Shown: positions 23,723-31,359, counted from the stretch's first letter. The stretch is DNA of 39,269 nucleotides from Methanosaeta sp. PtaU1.Bin112 (GCA_002067705.1 MVRL01000172.1:1-39269); one strand, 5' to 3'. Numbers and translations: made by a program. The notes: generated by a model not told the origin, from the letters alone.

Positions 23723-24586
23723 CTAAACCAAATGCCATTCTTTGAGGCGGCACCTATGCATCTCTTCACTGCCATGCTCCCGCAGGGACTCCATCTCCTC
23801 CTCATGGAACGCAGAAAGGCGCGACATGAGCAGCTCGTAATTAACAAGGTGGCCGTCAAACTCCGGCCCATCCACGCAGGCCAGCTTCGTCTCTCCACCC
23901 ACCTCAACTCTGCAACTGCCACACATGCCGGTCCCGTCAATCATGATGGGGTTGAGGCTAACGATGGTCTTGATCTGTTGGGGCCGCGTGATCTCGCTGA
24001 CCAGTTTCATCATCAGCACCGGCCCGATGGCCACCACTAACCCAGGGGTCTCTCTTTTCAGAGCTTCTTTCAATAGCTCCGTAACCAGCGCTTTTCGCCC
24101 CAATGAACCGTCATCCGTACAGATCATCAGCACATCGGAGACTGCAGCCATTTCCTCTTGAAGGATCACCAGATCCCTGGTGCGTGCCCCTATGATGCTC
24201 ACCACCCGATTTCCCAGGCTTTTCAATTTTTCGGCAATAGGATAGAGAACAGCCAGACCCGTCCCCCCTCCCACGCAGATGGCCGTTCCCACATTTCCTA
24301 CCTCGGTAGGACGGCCCAGAGGCCCGGCTACATTCAGGTAATGGTCACCTACCTGCAAGGTCTTGAATAGCGCTGTGGACCAGCCTACTACATGGTAGAT
24401 GATGGTAATGGTCCCTTCAGCAGCATTAATATCTGCGATGGTCATTGGGATGCGCTCTCCATCCTCATTGGCCCTGAGAATCACGAACTGTCCCGGCTGA
24501 GCAATTTGGGCGATCTTGGGTGCCTCAATCTCGTTGAGAATGATATCCCCACCAGCCATCTCCCTGCGTTTGACTATCCTGTACAT
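23723..24586 (-). CDS. NfnA/SudB-like flavoprotein (ferredoxin-NADP reductase subunit alpha type)
   Basis: This 287-aa protein of the PyrK/NfnA group has an FAD domain (about 1-95, with ERIPMTIADI and NVAGPLGRPTEVG), an NAD(P)H domain starting ICVGGGTGLAVLYPIAEKL, and a C-terminal [2Fe-2S] site. In the site, C222, C225 and C237 plus D217 (IDGTGMCGSC, then LACVDGPEFDGH) fit the three-Cys, one-Asp ligation known for NfnA. The normal partner (NfnB/SudA, the glutamate-synthase-like large subunit) follows directly in most genomes, but here the next gene downstream is an unrelated secreted protein. The role is NAD(P)H-ferredoxin or sulfide/polysulfide electron transfer, with the partner encoded elsewhere or lost. 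Confidence 0.88.
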   Translation of the reverse strand: MYRIVKRREMAGGDIILNEIEAPKIAQIAQPGQFVILRANEDGERIPMTIADINAAEGTITIIYHVVGWSTALFKTLQVGDHYLNVAGPLGRPTEVGNVGTAICVGGGTGLAVLYPIAEKLKSLGNRVVSIIGARTRDLVILQEEMAAVSDVLMICTDDGSLGRKALVTELLKEALKRETPGLVVAIGPVLMMKLVSEITRPQQIKTIVSLNPIMIDGTGMCGSCRVEVGGETKLACVDGPEFDGHLVNYELLMSRLSAFHEEEMESLREHGSEEMHRCRLKEWHLV

Positions 24587-24639
24587 GCGAGCCTCGATAA
24601 ATATTCACTCAGTAAATGATCCCTTGTTCAAGTAAAACA

Positions 24640-24670
24640 AACTGACGAGATAATTTTATCTCATCAGTCA
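24640..24670. promoter_or_regulatory. Palindromic element in the nfnA upstream region
   Basis: ACTGACGAGAT-AATTTT-ATCTCATCAGT (about 24641-24668) is an inverted repeat of 11-bp arms with one mismatch, enclosing a minus-strand TATA-like ATAAAATTAT, some 60-70 nt before the nfnA start. It could be an operator over the promoter. Confidence 0.45.
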
Positions 24671-24676
24671 TCTCCT

Positions 24677-24736
24677 CAGCCATCCTGAAACCTGCGGTCA
24701 TGAAACCAGCCATCCTGATGCCAGCGGTCACGAAAC
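24677..24736. repeat. Tandem duplication of a 30-bp unit
   Basis: The units 24677-24706 and 24707-24736 match at 26 of 30 positions. Both begin CAGCCATCCTGA, contain GCGGTCA and end GAAAC. The copies are exactly adjacent. They lie in the intergenic region between nfnA and the 24781-25047 gene. No function is evident. Confidence 0.7.
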
Positions 24737-24780
24737 ATGGACAGGAGAGCGATCTTCAGGCATGATCTTCCCGAGCTATA

Positions 24781-25047
24781 TTACCCCTCTGTCTCATCTT
24801 CTGCGGTGTGAGCATTGGGCAAGAAATCCTGCTGCTTGTTATTTCCCCTCAAATTCTCCACATCATATCCGGTATCCTTCGGGACATCTGATTCTCTGAT
24901 CCAGACGATTCTCTCCGGCTCATACATGTCACCAGTGCAATAGCATCTCACCATAGGAGCACCGATAAATTCGACGCGCAAATTGCATAACGGGCAAATC
25001 GCTACAACAACTTCCCCATTTTCATTGATCTTTTTGGTATTGAACAT
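24781..25047 (-). CDS. Small Cys-containing hypothetical protein
   Basis: The protein is 88 aa from the ATG at 25047; the frame is open to a GTG at 25158, which would add 37 less protein-like residues. It contains VVVAICPLCNLRVEFIG, followed by CYC eleven residues later, a possible zinc-ribbon site with only partial pattern. It has an acidic C-terminal tail (HTAEDETEG). No family recognised. It is separated from nfnA by the intergenic repeats. Confidence 0.5.
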   Translation of the reverse strand: MFNTKKINENGEVVVAICPLCNLRVEFIGAPMVRCYCTGDMYEPERIVWIRESDVPKDTGYDVENLRGNNKQQDFLPNAHTAEDETEG

Positions 25048-25275
25048 GGGCCATCGTCTCCACGAAGCATTCCAGTCATCATAACTGCCTTCTCCATAGA
25101 AATAAACATTGGCGCTGGTAACCCAGCGACCAGAAAAGCAAAAAGAAGACACAATCACGCTGCGGCCCCCATAGATCGCGTTTTCACTTCAGATCGGCAA
25201 AATTCCCTCGCGACCAATCTCTTCCCAGAAAGAGATACAACCAAGACGAATATCTTTATCGGCTAAAAGCACCAT

Positions 25276-25989
25276 ATGGAGATAATCCACAGGAGCCATA
25301 CGAAGAATATGACCATTGCGACGCCTAACGTTCTCATCTTAACCCTTCTCGTCTCCTGCGCTTGCACTTGCGGGGAGAACAGCAGCATTACCTGGTATCC
25401 GAGAATAGATACAAAGATCCTTTCCACCTCACAGAATGCAGATTTTATTGGCGGTTTGAGGGCCTACCAGCAGACGACCGAATATACGTGCGGCCCGGCG
25501 GCACTGCTTTCCTTTGCCAAATTCTACGGACATCATGATATTCTAGAGGACACAAAAACGGAAATGCGAATCTCCCAAGAAATGGGTACAAGAGACATGA
25601 ATTCATCCCATCCGGGAACAAAACCAGAAGAAATGGTTGTCTGGCTGGAGAATAATGGTTTTGATGCCAGACTTGAGTTTGAGGACAAAGGTGACGGTAG
25701 CGCGTTGCAGCGGTTGCGAGACAACATTGGACGGGGCATTCCCACTCTGATAGAATGGATAGATCTGAGCGGACATTGGGCGATTGCAGTCGGATACGAT
25801 TATCGAAATGATAGCGATCCGTGGGATGATGTCTTGATATTGGCAGATCCCTATGATAGATACGACGATTACTGCGACGGCTACTCCTTCGTCAATGCCA
25901 ACCGCTTTTACTGGATGTGGTTTGATGCTCTGTATTTTGATAATACCACCTGGAGAACGATGATAACCGCCATACCGAAGAGAGAATAA
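25276..25989 (+). CDS. Exported C39-like cysteine peptidase
   Basis: The protein is 237 aa from the ATG at 25276; ATG 25309 is an alternative just before the signal segment. An export signal is present (VLILTLLVSCACTCG), possibly with a lipobox (LVSC). The catalytic set of the papain-like C39 family can be placed: Cys72 in YTCGPAALLSFAKFYG, His167 in SGHWAIAVGYD, Asp191 in LADPYD. C39 peptidases usually process bacteriocin leaders in ABC transporters. Stand-alone exported members such as this are uncharacterised, and it may cleave peptides or act as a thiol peptidase in the cell envelope. It stands alone on the plus strand. Confidence 0.78.
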   Translation: MEIIHRSHTKNMTIATPNVLILTLLVSCACTCGENSSITWYPRIDTKILSTSQNADFIGGLRAYQQTTEYTCGPAALLSFAKFYGHHDILEDTKTEMRISQEMGTRDMNSSHPGTKPEEMVVWLENNGFDARLEFEDKGDGSALQRLRDNIGRGIPTLIEWIDLSGHWAIAVGYDYRNDSDPWDDVLILADPYDRYDDYCDGYSFVNANRFYWMWFDALYFDNTTWRTMITAIPKRE

Positions 25990-26114
25990 TCTGCGCTTGC
26001 TGCCATACATATCAGGCAAAATTTAATCGTTCGTTGCCGTATCAATGAAAGCGCCGGTCGAACGAGAGAAGCAGAGGGAAGAAGAATCAAACGAATCCTG
26101 ATCAGAAGCGTACC

Positions 26115-26210
26115 ACATATTTATATCGTTGAACGTCGAGCTTGAGATGGGCAAGGTTGAGAAAAGACCATCCTTTCCTCCTACCCGCTATATTATCGAC
26201 CTTGCCTATC
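26115..26210 (+). ncRNA. Candidate small RNA: TATA box followed by a long hairpin
   Basis: CATATTTATATCG (26115-26127) looks like a TATA box, but no gene starts downstream on this strand. About 20-25 nt later, GATGGGCAAGGTTGA (26146-26160) pairs with TCGACCTTGCCTATC (26196-26210) over 15 positions, two of them G-U, around a 35-nt loop. This could be a small RNA. It may instead be a terminator of the minus-strand hydrolase gene that ends at 26232. No C/D or H/ACA boxes were found. Confidence 0.35.
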
Positions 26211-26231
26211 CCTCCTGATATCCAGCTCCGG

Positions 26232-27155
26232 CTATATAACGGCCATGCCATCCAGCTCTTCCTCGATTGCATCATTCATTTGGGCGCAGTAGCCATGCAC
26301 ATTGCACCCTACGGTGTGCAATCTCTTGGGCTGCACCGCCCGAGCAAAGGTCTGCTCAGCCAATTTGCAAGGTATTATAGTATCATTGAGAGAATGAATC
26401 ATTGCCAATGGACGAGGCGCGATCCTGCCAAGGTAGGTCTCTGGATCGATGGACCGGTAGAATCGGACCAAATCGTTATCAACCGCTCCCGCCGAGCCGA
26501 TAGCGGCATCCACTGCATAGCCACAAGTGCTGATGGCTAAGACACCCCTCGCGCTCCTGTCCAATGCGCAGGCTATGATGGCAAAACGGCCCCCATTGCT
26601 CTCCCCAGCGTAGATGATACGCATAGGATCGATCTCAGGGCGACTGCGCAACAGCTCCGCCGCCGCCAGAGCATCATAAACCATCTTATGCTCCGTGGGC
26701 TCTTCTTCCTTCAAGAACAACTGCAGATCGGCCTTTGGATCTATTCCACCCAGATTTCTCTGGTCAAGGGTGATGCTGGCAAATCCCAAGTCGGAAAGAT
26801 ATCTGGCCAGCTTCTGCTCTTTCTCTTTGCTGACGGTCGCACCGGGCAGGAGCACAATGCCGGGAATGCTCCCATTCTTTTCGTCTCCACTCATCCCGGA
26901 TCGCGGGATTCTCAAGAGCGCTGCCATATTCGCGCCGCGACTTTGAAATAAAACAGCGGAAAGGGTGCTGTTTCCATCGTCCTCGGGCGGGCTCAGATTA
27001 TATTGAGGCATGACGGCAACATAATCCAGGACCCCCTCATCGGATACCTTCCATTGACCTGCTGATGAGCTGCTCGAAAAGAAATGCCATCCCAAGAGCA
27101 GAGCGATGACTCCTGCCAGAAGCATTATTCCCTTGACGGTTCTGCGCTCCAACAT
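26232..27155 (-). CDS. Membrane-anchored alpha/beta hydrolase
   Basis: The protein is about 307 aa from the ATG at 27155 (GGTGG upstream), or 321 aa from the ATG at 27197. One N-terminal membrane segment (GIMLLAGVIALLLGWHFF), then an extracellular alpha/beta hydrolase domain. The catalytic triad in 321-aa numbering is S200 in AGESNGGRF, D272 in SLNDTIIP and H301 in NVHGYC. PGIVLLPGATVSKEKEQ carries the oxyanion region and LSDLGFASITLDQR the next strand. The substrate is unknown; an esterase or peptidase of the dienelactone-hydrolase-like type is likely. The start at 27197 would overlap the preceding small gene by 26 nt, so the two are likely cotranscribed. Confidence 0.82.
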   Translation of the reverse strand: MLERRTVKGIMLLAGVIALLLGWHFFSSSSSAGQWKVSDEGVLDYVAVMPQYNLSPPEDDGNSTLSAVLFQSRGANMAALLRIPRSGMSGDEKNGSIPGIVLLPGATVSKEKEQKLARYLSDLGFASITLDQRNLGGIDPKADLQLFLKEEEPTEHKMVYDALAAAELLRSRPEIDPMRIIYAGESNGGRFAIIACALDRSARGVLAISTCGYAVDAAIGSAGAVDNDLVRFYRSIDPETYLGRIAPRPLAMIHSLNDTIIPCKLAEQTFARAVQPKRLHTVGCNVHGYCAQMNDAIEEELDGMAVI

Positions 27156-27171
27156 CTTAGGGTCCACCAGT

Positions 27172-27495
27172 TCAGATGCTCGGTTTCCACTCTTCATCGA
27201 CCACGCGATTCAAAGTGCCGTTATTATCCAACACATAGCCCATGGGAATCTTGCCCCAATCCCACAGGCCAGATTTGTCATTAGTGATAGCTCCGCTTGC
27301 CTGCGTCTGGTTGTCGGCAGTCTCATTTATGGTGGCGTTACTGTCGGATTGGTTCGCAGAACTGTTGGTGAAGTTGGCCAGGATTTCCATGCCGTTTTCC
27401 TGGCTGATCATAACAGCTCCCAGCGACTGAATACTGCATGCCAGCGCAAGAACGACTAAAGTAATGATCAAAGATGATATTGTTAAGTAACTCAT
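27172..27495 (-). CDS. Small secreted Asn/Ser/Thr-rich protein
   Basis: The protein is 107 aa from the ATG at 27495, which has GGAGG at eight-base spacing; an in-frame start at 27516 lies in front of that ribosome-binding site and is rejected. An N-terminal hydrophobic segment (TISSLIITLVVLALACSIQSLGA) is followed by a stretch dense in N-glycosylation sequons (NFTNSSANQSDSNATINETADNQT) and a C-terminal region GLWDWGKIPMGYVLDNNGTLNRVVDEEW. It looks like a glycosylated exported protein of unknown function. It heads the hydrolase gene operon. Confidence 0.65.
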   Translation of the reverse strand: MSYLTISSLIITLVVLALACSIQSLGAVMISQENGMEILANFTNSSANQSDSNATINETADNQTQASGAITNDKSGLWDWGKIPMGYVLDNNGTLNRVVDEEWKPSI

Positions 27496-27673
27496 GCTTT
27501 TGTCCTCCATTAGCACTTTAATAAACTGGTTACCATCCAGTTGTGCAGCTGATTGTCTCCTGTTATGGTCTCATATTACTATACCTTTCCTCTTGGACTA
27601 AGAGAATGATCTTCTCCGTAATGCAATTTTCAAGAGTCTTCTTTATATCATTGGCCTTCCAGAGATCATTGCA

Positions 27674-28123
27674 ATGAGGATAAATGAAAAGGCACCGGTT
27701 ATTGCGTCGGGTCAGATAGAGGTCGCAGCTGATGCCAACACCATTTGGGAGATGATGACCGCCATCGACCAATGGCCGGAATGGAATACAGATGTACTAT
27801 CTGCCACTCTTCAGGGCGAATTGGCTCCAGGGTCAAAATTCACATGGAAAGCAGGCAGACTGACCATCACCTCCACCATCTCAGAGGTAGATCGTCCCAG
27901 AATTTTGGCCTGGACTGGCAAGACCATGGGCATTAAGGCCATCCACATCTGGCAGATGTCAAAAAGAGACAATAAAATGCAGGTTAAGACTGAAGAATCC
28001 TGGGAAGGATTGCTCCCCCGTCTTCTGGCCAGTCAGATGCAAAAAATGTTGAAAAGTTCGATTGATTCAGGGCTGCTGCATCTAAAGGTGGAAGCGGAGC
28101 GAAGATTCGCTTTAATAGGTTAG
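27674..28123 (+). CDS. SRPBCC-fold protein (START/polyketide-cyclase-like)
   Basis: This 149-aa protein has the START-like fold. The pattern is IEVAADANTIWEMMTAIDQWPEWNTDVLSATLQGELAPGSKFTWKAG, then beta strands, then TEESWEGLLPRLLASQMQKMLKSSIDSGLLHLKVEAE as the C-terminal helix. SRPBCC proteins bind hydrophobic small molecules. A TATA-like CTTTATATC at 27639-27647 precedes the ATG by about 30 nt, suggesting a leaderless or short-leader transcript. No pathway context. Confidence 0.85.
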   Translation: MRINEKAPVIASGQIEVAADANTIWEMMTAIDQWPEWNTDVLSATLQGELAPGSKFTWKAGRLTITSTISEVDRPRILAWTGKTMGIKAIHIWQMSKRDNKMQVKTEESWEGLLPRLLASQMQKMLKSSIDSGLLHLKVEAERRFALIG

Positions 28124-28165
28124 CGAAGAATAGGGTAGCGAAGTCTTCCAGGCTCTCATCGATTA

Positions 28166-28654
28166 CTAACGCCATAAACAGTCACAGAGGCACCTCTTTT
28201 CCAGATAGCACTGGATGAAGTCATTTACTTCGGCCTTTTCGGTATCAGGTATGCTGTACTTATTATGATTCCAGATGCTTCTTCTGATCAGATTCCGCTC
28301 TATCCATGGCAGGCTGCACAGTACTCCAGAGCGGTTGATGACCCTGAGGCCGAGCTGAGCATGATCAAGAGTCACGCGGTCATCGAAGGAGCCAAAACCG
28401 CAGAGCTGCTCGAATCGACCTACATCGTGCAAGAGGGCAATTGCCTGCGCCAGGGCCAGGTCGCCCTCATTCATTCTCAGTGACCGGGCAATGATTGCGA
28501 TGTTCTCGCAGACGCGATAGGTATGCGCAAGTTTGAGCCTGATGTTTGATTCAATCTCTTTATCCTGAGAGTGAATCCGGCTGGTGTAGCCTTCAAACCA
28601 TGCGCGGCAGAAAAAAGGGATTCTCGATTCATATAGATGTTTTAGCGCGGCCAT
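28166..28654 (-). CDS. HD-domain phosphohydrolase, C-terminally truncated
   Basis: The protein is about 162 aa from the ATG at 28654; the frame is open to an ATG at 28699. The HD motif is visible: HTYRVCENIAIIA then AIALLHDVGRFEQ, with WNHNKYSIPD further on. In complete HD proteins of this type, the segment after the NHNKYSIP-like motif continues to a DADK motif carrying the distal Asp. Here the frame ends DTEKAEVNDFIQCYLEKRCLCDCLWR without it. Metal binding may be lost. The start overlaps the end of the 112-aa gene by 26 nt. I list it as a CDS because the remaining frame is intact, but it may be a decaying gene. Confidence 0.65.
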   Translation of the reverse strand: MAALKHLYESRIPFFCRAWFEGYTSRIHSQDKEIESNIRLKLAHTYRVCENIAIIARSLRMNEGDLALAQAIALLHDVGRFEQLCGFGSFDDRVTLDHAQLGLRVINRSGVLCSLPWIERNLIRRSIWNHNKYSIPDTEKAEVNDFIQCYLEKRCLCDCLWR

Positions 28655-28967
28655 TCTTAAAGGCGAATTTAATGCCCGAGCAGTCCACCTGCCAGGCATC
28701 CAGACTGCCGTCCTTTATGAATCCCATGGAAAGCCATAGCCCACCCGGAAAGATGCTCTCTCCCGGGTGCTCTTCATTAAACCGGCAGAAGAGATCATAG
28801 ATAGCATGCCATCCTTCTGGTCCCATGTGCGGCTTGCCCTCAAGAATATATTCCACCTCATCCCAGTTGGGGATGACCATTGCAAAGAGAGCAATCAGTA
28901 CGTCGCATTCCTTTTGGCTGGAGGAAAAGATGCCTCTAACCACTTCATCATTCAGGATCTTTTTCAT
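28629..28967 (-). CDS. Hypothetical protein, methanogen-type
   Basis: This 112-aa soluble protein has conserved-looking segments (ECDVLIALFAMVIPNWDEVEYIL, PEGWHAIYDLFCRFNEEHPG, LWLSMGFIKDGSLDAWQVD). No catalytic motif. It sits in the minus-strand gene run between the zinc-ribbon protein (39 nt upstream) and the HD protein, overlapping the latter. I do not recognise a named family. Confidence 0.65.
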   Translation of the reverse strand: MKKILNDEVVRGIFSSSQKECDVLIALFAMVIPNWDEVEYILEGKPHMGPEGWHAIYDLFCRFNEEHPGESIFPGGLWLSMGFIKDGSLDAWQVDCSGIKFAFKNGRAKTSI

Positions 28968-29005
28968 GATGGAATTGCTCTATGAGAAAATGGATTTAGG
29001 GAGTT

Positions 29006-29224
29006 TCAGTGATGCGCTCCATGCCCATCCCCATGAGCGCCGTGGGGCGCAGCTCCGGATCCCGCCTTGGCAGCCAGGAAGTCCTTATCGATATACGCCT
29101 GATGTGCCAGGTCCAGGCACTCCTTGCAAATATGAAATATCTCATCCTTGGGGCCGTGGATAGTGGCCAAATTGAGCTTGACTGGGACAGTCTCCTTCTC
29201 AACAAGACACAGCGCGCACTTCAT
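29006..29224 (-). CDS. Small zinc-ribbon protein with His-rich tail
   Basis: This 72-aa protein has CALC at residues 3-6 and CKEC at about 33-36, two CxxC pairs that would hold one zinc, and ends with a tail HGAHGDGHGAHH. His-rich tails bind Ni, Zn or Co and are found on metallochaperones and on urease/hydrogenase maturation factors. No such enzyme is encoded here. TATA-like GCTTATAACC lies upstream on the minus strand near 29260-29269. It is part of the minus-strand run after ubiX. Confidence 0.7.
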   Translation of the reverse strand: MKCALCLVEKETVPVKLNLATIHGPKDEIFHICKECLDLAHQAYIDKDFLAAKAGSGAAPHGAHGDGHGAHH

Positions 29225-29259
29225 TTAATTCACCTTGCCCGTGGCTCTGATTCGAACGG

Positions 29260-29847
29260 TTATAAGCATTTCCTTTCAGATTTCCTTTCAGCGGTTCCCT
29301 GCCATCGCCGATAGAGATCATTCTCCACTCCGAGAAGATCCAGAACCCGGCCTACCAGCACATCCACCAGGTCATCCAGGCTCTCGGGCCGGGAGTAGAA
29401 GGCAGGGCACGCCGGAAGAACGACCGCCCCAGCTTCAGCGGCGGCGACCATATTGCGCAGCTGCACCAATCCGAGGGGTGTCTCCCTGGGAACTATTATC
29501 AGCCTCCTCTTCTCTTTTAGGCAGACGTCTGCAGCACGAGTGATGAGGGTATCCGAGGAGCCACATGCTATCGCCGATAGCGTCCCCATGCTGCAGGGAA
29601 TGACCACCATGCCGTCGAAGAGATGCGAGCCGCTGGCAAATGGCGCTGCGAAGTCGCCGGGATCGTAAACGTGGTCCGCCAGGCTCTTTACATCCTCCAG
29701 CAGAGAATCGGTCTCAATTTCAATTATTCTGGCCGCCGAATCGGTTATTACCAGATGGATGATGATTCCCTTCTCCCGCAATACCTGCAAGAGCCGAATG
29801 GCGTAGGCCGCCCCGGACGCGCCGCTTATTCCCACAACGATCTCCAA
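29260..29847 (-). CDS. ubiX: Flavin prenyltransferase UbiX
   Basis: This 195-aa protein is the flavin prenyltransferase that attaches a dimethylallyl group to FMN to make prenylated FMN for UbiD-type decarboxylases. Motifs are VVGISGASGAAYAIRLLQVL at the N-terminus, VVIPCSMGTLSAIACGSSDTLITRAADVCLKEKRRLIIVPRETPLG and NMVAAAEAGAVVLPACPAFY. In archaea this cofactor serves a UbiD-like enzyme of the modified mevalonate pathway. It lies downstream of the nucleotidyltransferase pseudogene in the same run. Confidence 0.93.
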   Translation of the reverse strand: MEIVVGISGASGAAYAIRLLQVLREKGIIIHLVITDSAARIIEIETDSLLEDVKSLADHVYDPGDFAAPFASGSHLFDGMVVIPCSMGTLSAIACGSSDTLITRAADVCLKEKRRLIIVPRETPLGLVQLRNMVAAAEAGAVVLPACPAFYSRPESLDDLVDVLVGRVLDLLGVENDLYRRWQGTAERKSERKCL

Positions 29848-29892
29848 TGAAATACCTCGTTATTTGCATGCTAATGAGATTATTAACTATTA

Positions 29893-30286
29893 CTACAGGT
29901 TGGCCTGGACGAGAGTCGATAGAACCTCTTGAACAGCTGAAGGCTTGATGACCAGGCTTGAAAACCAGGAGGGCTCATAGCGTACCAGATGGCGTTGACG
30001 TTTCCCTTGATGAGCTGATTTATGAGATGGCCGATCTCCCAGCCAAGGGTATCATAGATCTCGCCACGATGGGCAGCTATCCGCTGGCGTACGGTGGGCA
30101 GGATCCTCTCCCCCCGGAGAAGAGACAAGGTGGGAGCAATATAGATGATCACCAGATCGATATCGCTCTCCAGAGTATTCATCCCCACATGTGCGAGCCG
30201 GTGCAGCATATAAAGACCGTCCTGGATCTGCTCCCGGCGAGCTGCTCGAATTCGGCGGTATCAATTTCCAGCAGCAATCCCTTCAC
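29893..30286 (-). pseudogene. Nucleotidyltransferase gene broken by two single-base deletions
   Basis: The GTG at 30286 overlaps the deoxyhypusine synthase stop (GTGA), and the frame reads LLLEIDTAEFEQLAGSRSRT, then VFICCTGSHMWG and a stop. If one base is added to the GGGG run near 30175, the frame continues MNTLESDIDLVIIYIAPTLS, giving the nucleotidyltransferase signature GSHMWGMNTLESDIDL. This frame runs through GWEIGHLINQLIKGNVNAIWYAMS. Adding one base to the CCC run near 29970 restores WFSSLVIKPSAVQEVLSTLV and then a stop at 29893. Both breaks lie in homopolymers and both are minus-one. Minimal nucleotidyltransferases of this sort transfer NMP groups or act as toxin-antitoxin parts. Confidence 0.75.
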
Positions 30287-31227
30287 CTGGAAAGATCTTC
30301 CTGCGAAGTCTCTCGGTCTCCCTTCAGCCTCTCCATCGCCGCCGCCACCATCATCGGCAGAGTGATGGTCGCATCCCCATAAACCGTGACAAATTCCGCG
30401 TGCTCAGAGATCTTGCCCCAGGAGACAGCCTCGGAGAGGGTAGCACCGGAGAGGCCTCCGTTCTCGGGCGTGTCGGTGGTAAGCTGTATCGCGAGGTCAA
30501 AGCAATTAGGAGTAACCAGCATGGACTGGAGAGCAAAGTTCTTGGGAGCCCCCCCGCCTACTATCAATATTCCGCTTCGCTTGCACCCGTAGCAGATGTC
30601 CACAATCTCATTGATATCGGCAAACGCATCCACAATAAGCCGATGGGTCTGGCTGAACATCCAGGCTTGAAGGCCGATCATGGAGTCAGGAAGCGCCGGA
30701 CAGAAGACCGGCACATTCATCTCGTAGGCGGAGCGCAATATGGATCTCTCATCGTTTATCTGGCTGCCCAATATGCTCATCAGCTCTCTTCCAGATAACG
30801 TTTTTTCCAGTTCAGGCATGATTTTTTGCATGAGATCTTCAAAACCGACAAAGTCCTCGTCCCTCAGGAAGACATCATAGATGCGGCTCTTGCCTTCCGC
30901 CCGCAGAGCGGCATCATCCGACTCGGCCTTCCCTATGCAATGGCAGCCAAAGGACTCAATAATGTCGTGGACGAGATTGGCCCCAGTGATTACCAGCACA
31001 TCCACATGCCCACCTCTGATCAAGCCAGATATGATCTGCCTCATGCCAGCAGGAACCATCGCGCCGGAGATAGTCAGGAATTTAGTGAAATCTCCGGAAA
31101 GCATCTTTTCATAAATAGCCGTAGCCTGCGCCAGTCTCCTGGCGCCAAAGCCGCAATGGTTCATTCTCTCCACCAGGGCAGCAACGCTCATCCCCGGCCC
31201 GATCTCCAGTTGGCCAACTACATCCAT
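30283..31227 (-). CDS. dys: Deoxyhypusine synthase family protein
   Basis: This 314-aa protein uses spermidine and NAD to convert a lysine of aIF5A to deoxyhypusine. Motifs are FLTISGAMVPAGMRQIISGLI, VLVITGANLVHDIIE, NVPVFCPALPDSMIG, LIVGGGAPKNFALQSML and GGLSGATLSEAVSWGK. The GGGAPKN lysine (K229) aligns with the catalytic Lys that forms the enzyme-butylamine intermediate. The ATG at 31227 is preceded by GGTGA. Length is that of archaeal DHS. It heads the minus-strand run and overlaps the nucleotidyltransferase start by GTGA. A paralogue acting on another substrate is possible. Confidence 0.9.
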   Translation of the reverse strand: MDVVGQLEIGPGMSVAALVERMNHCGFGARRLAQATAIYEKMLSGDFTKFLTISGAMVPAGMRQIISGLIRGGHVDVLVITGANLVHDIIESFGCHCIGKAESDDAALRAEGKSRIYDVFLRDEDFVGFEDLMQKIMPELEKTLSGRELMSILGSQINDERSILRSAYEMNVPVFCPALPDSMIGLQAWMFSQTHRLIVDAFADINEIVDICYGCKRSGILIVGGGAPKNFALQSMLVTPNCFDLAIQLTTDTPENGGLSGATLSEAVSWGKISEHAEFVTVYGDATITLPMMVAAAMERLKGDRETSQEDLSR

Positions 31228-31316
31228 TTAATCACCTTAATAATGATAATATTCATCGGATAGTCCCCGAAAATTGTGATTGAACTTATGCAACGCGAAA
31301 TTTTTTCTCATAAACC

Positions 31317-31325
31317 TTTTATACC
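31317..31325 (+). promoter_or_regulatory. TATA box of the fpo operon
   Basis: TTTTATACC lies about 40 nt before the fpoA ATG and is preceded by an A/T-rich element, with a predicted start near 31345. GGAGGG at 31348-31353 serves as ribosome-binding site for fpoA. Confidence 0.55.
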
Positions 31326-31359
31326 AGGCCTTATGTTTAGCTTTTACGGAGGGTAAACA

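Noticed and set aside
26142-26540. 132-aa plus-strand open frame after the TATA-like box at 26115
   Set aside because: Mostly the shadow of the alpha/beta hydrolase gene; the hairpin within its first codons argues for RNA or termination rather than protein.
29245-29275. GATTCGAAC resembling the reverse of a T-loop
   Set aside because: No other tRNA arms are present; the TTATAAC beside it fits a promoter better.
30052-30264. 70-aa minus-strand open frame beside the nucleotidyltransferase
   Set aside because: It is out of frame with both recognisable parts of the broken gene and has no family-like features.
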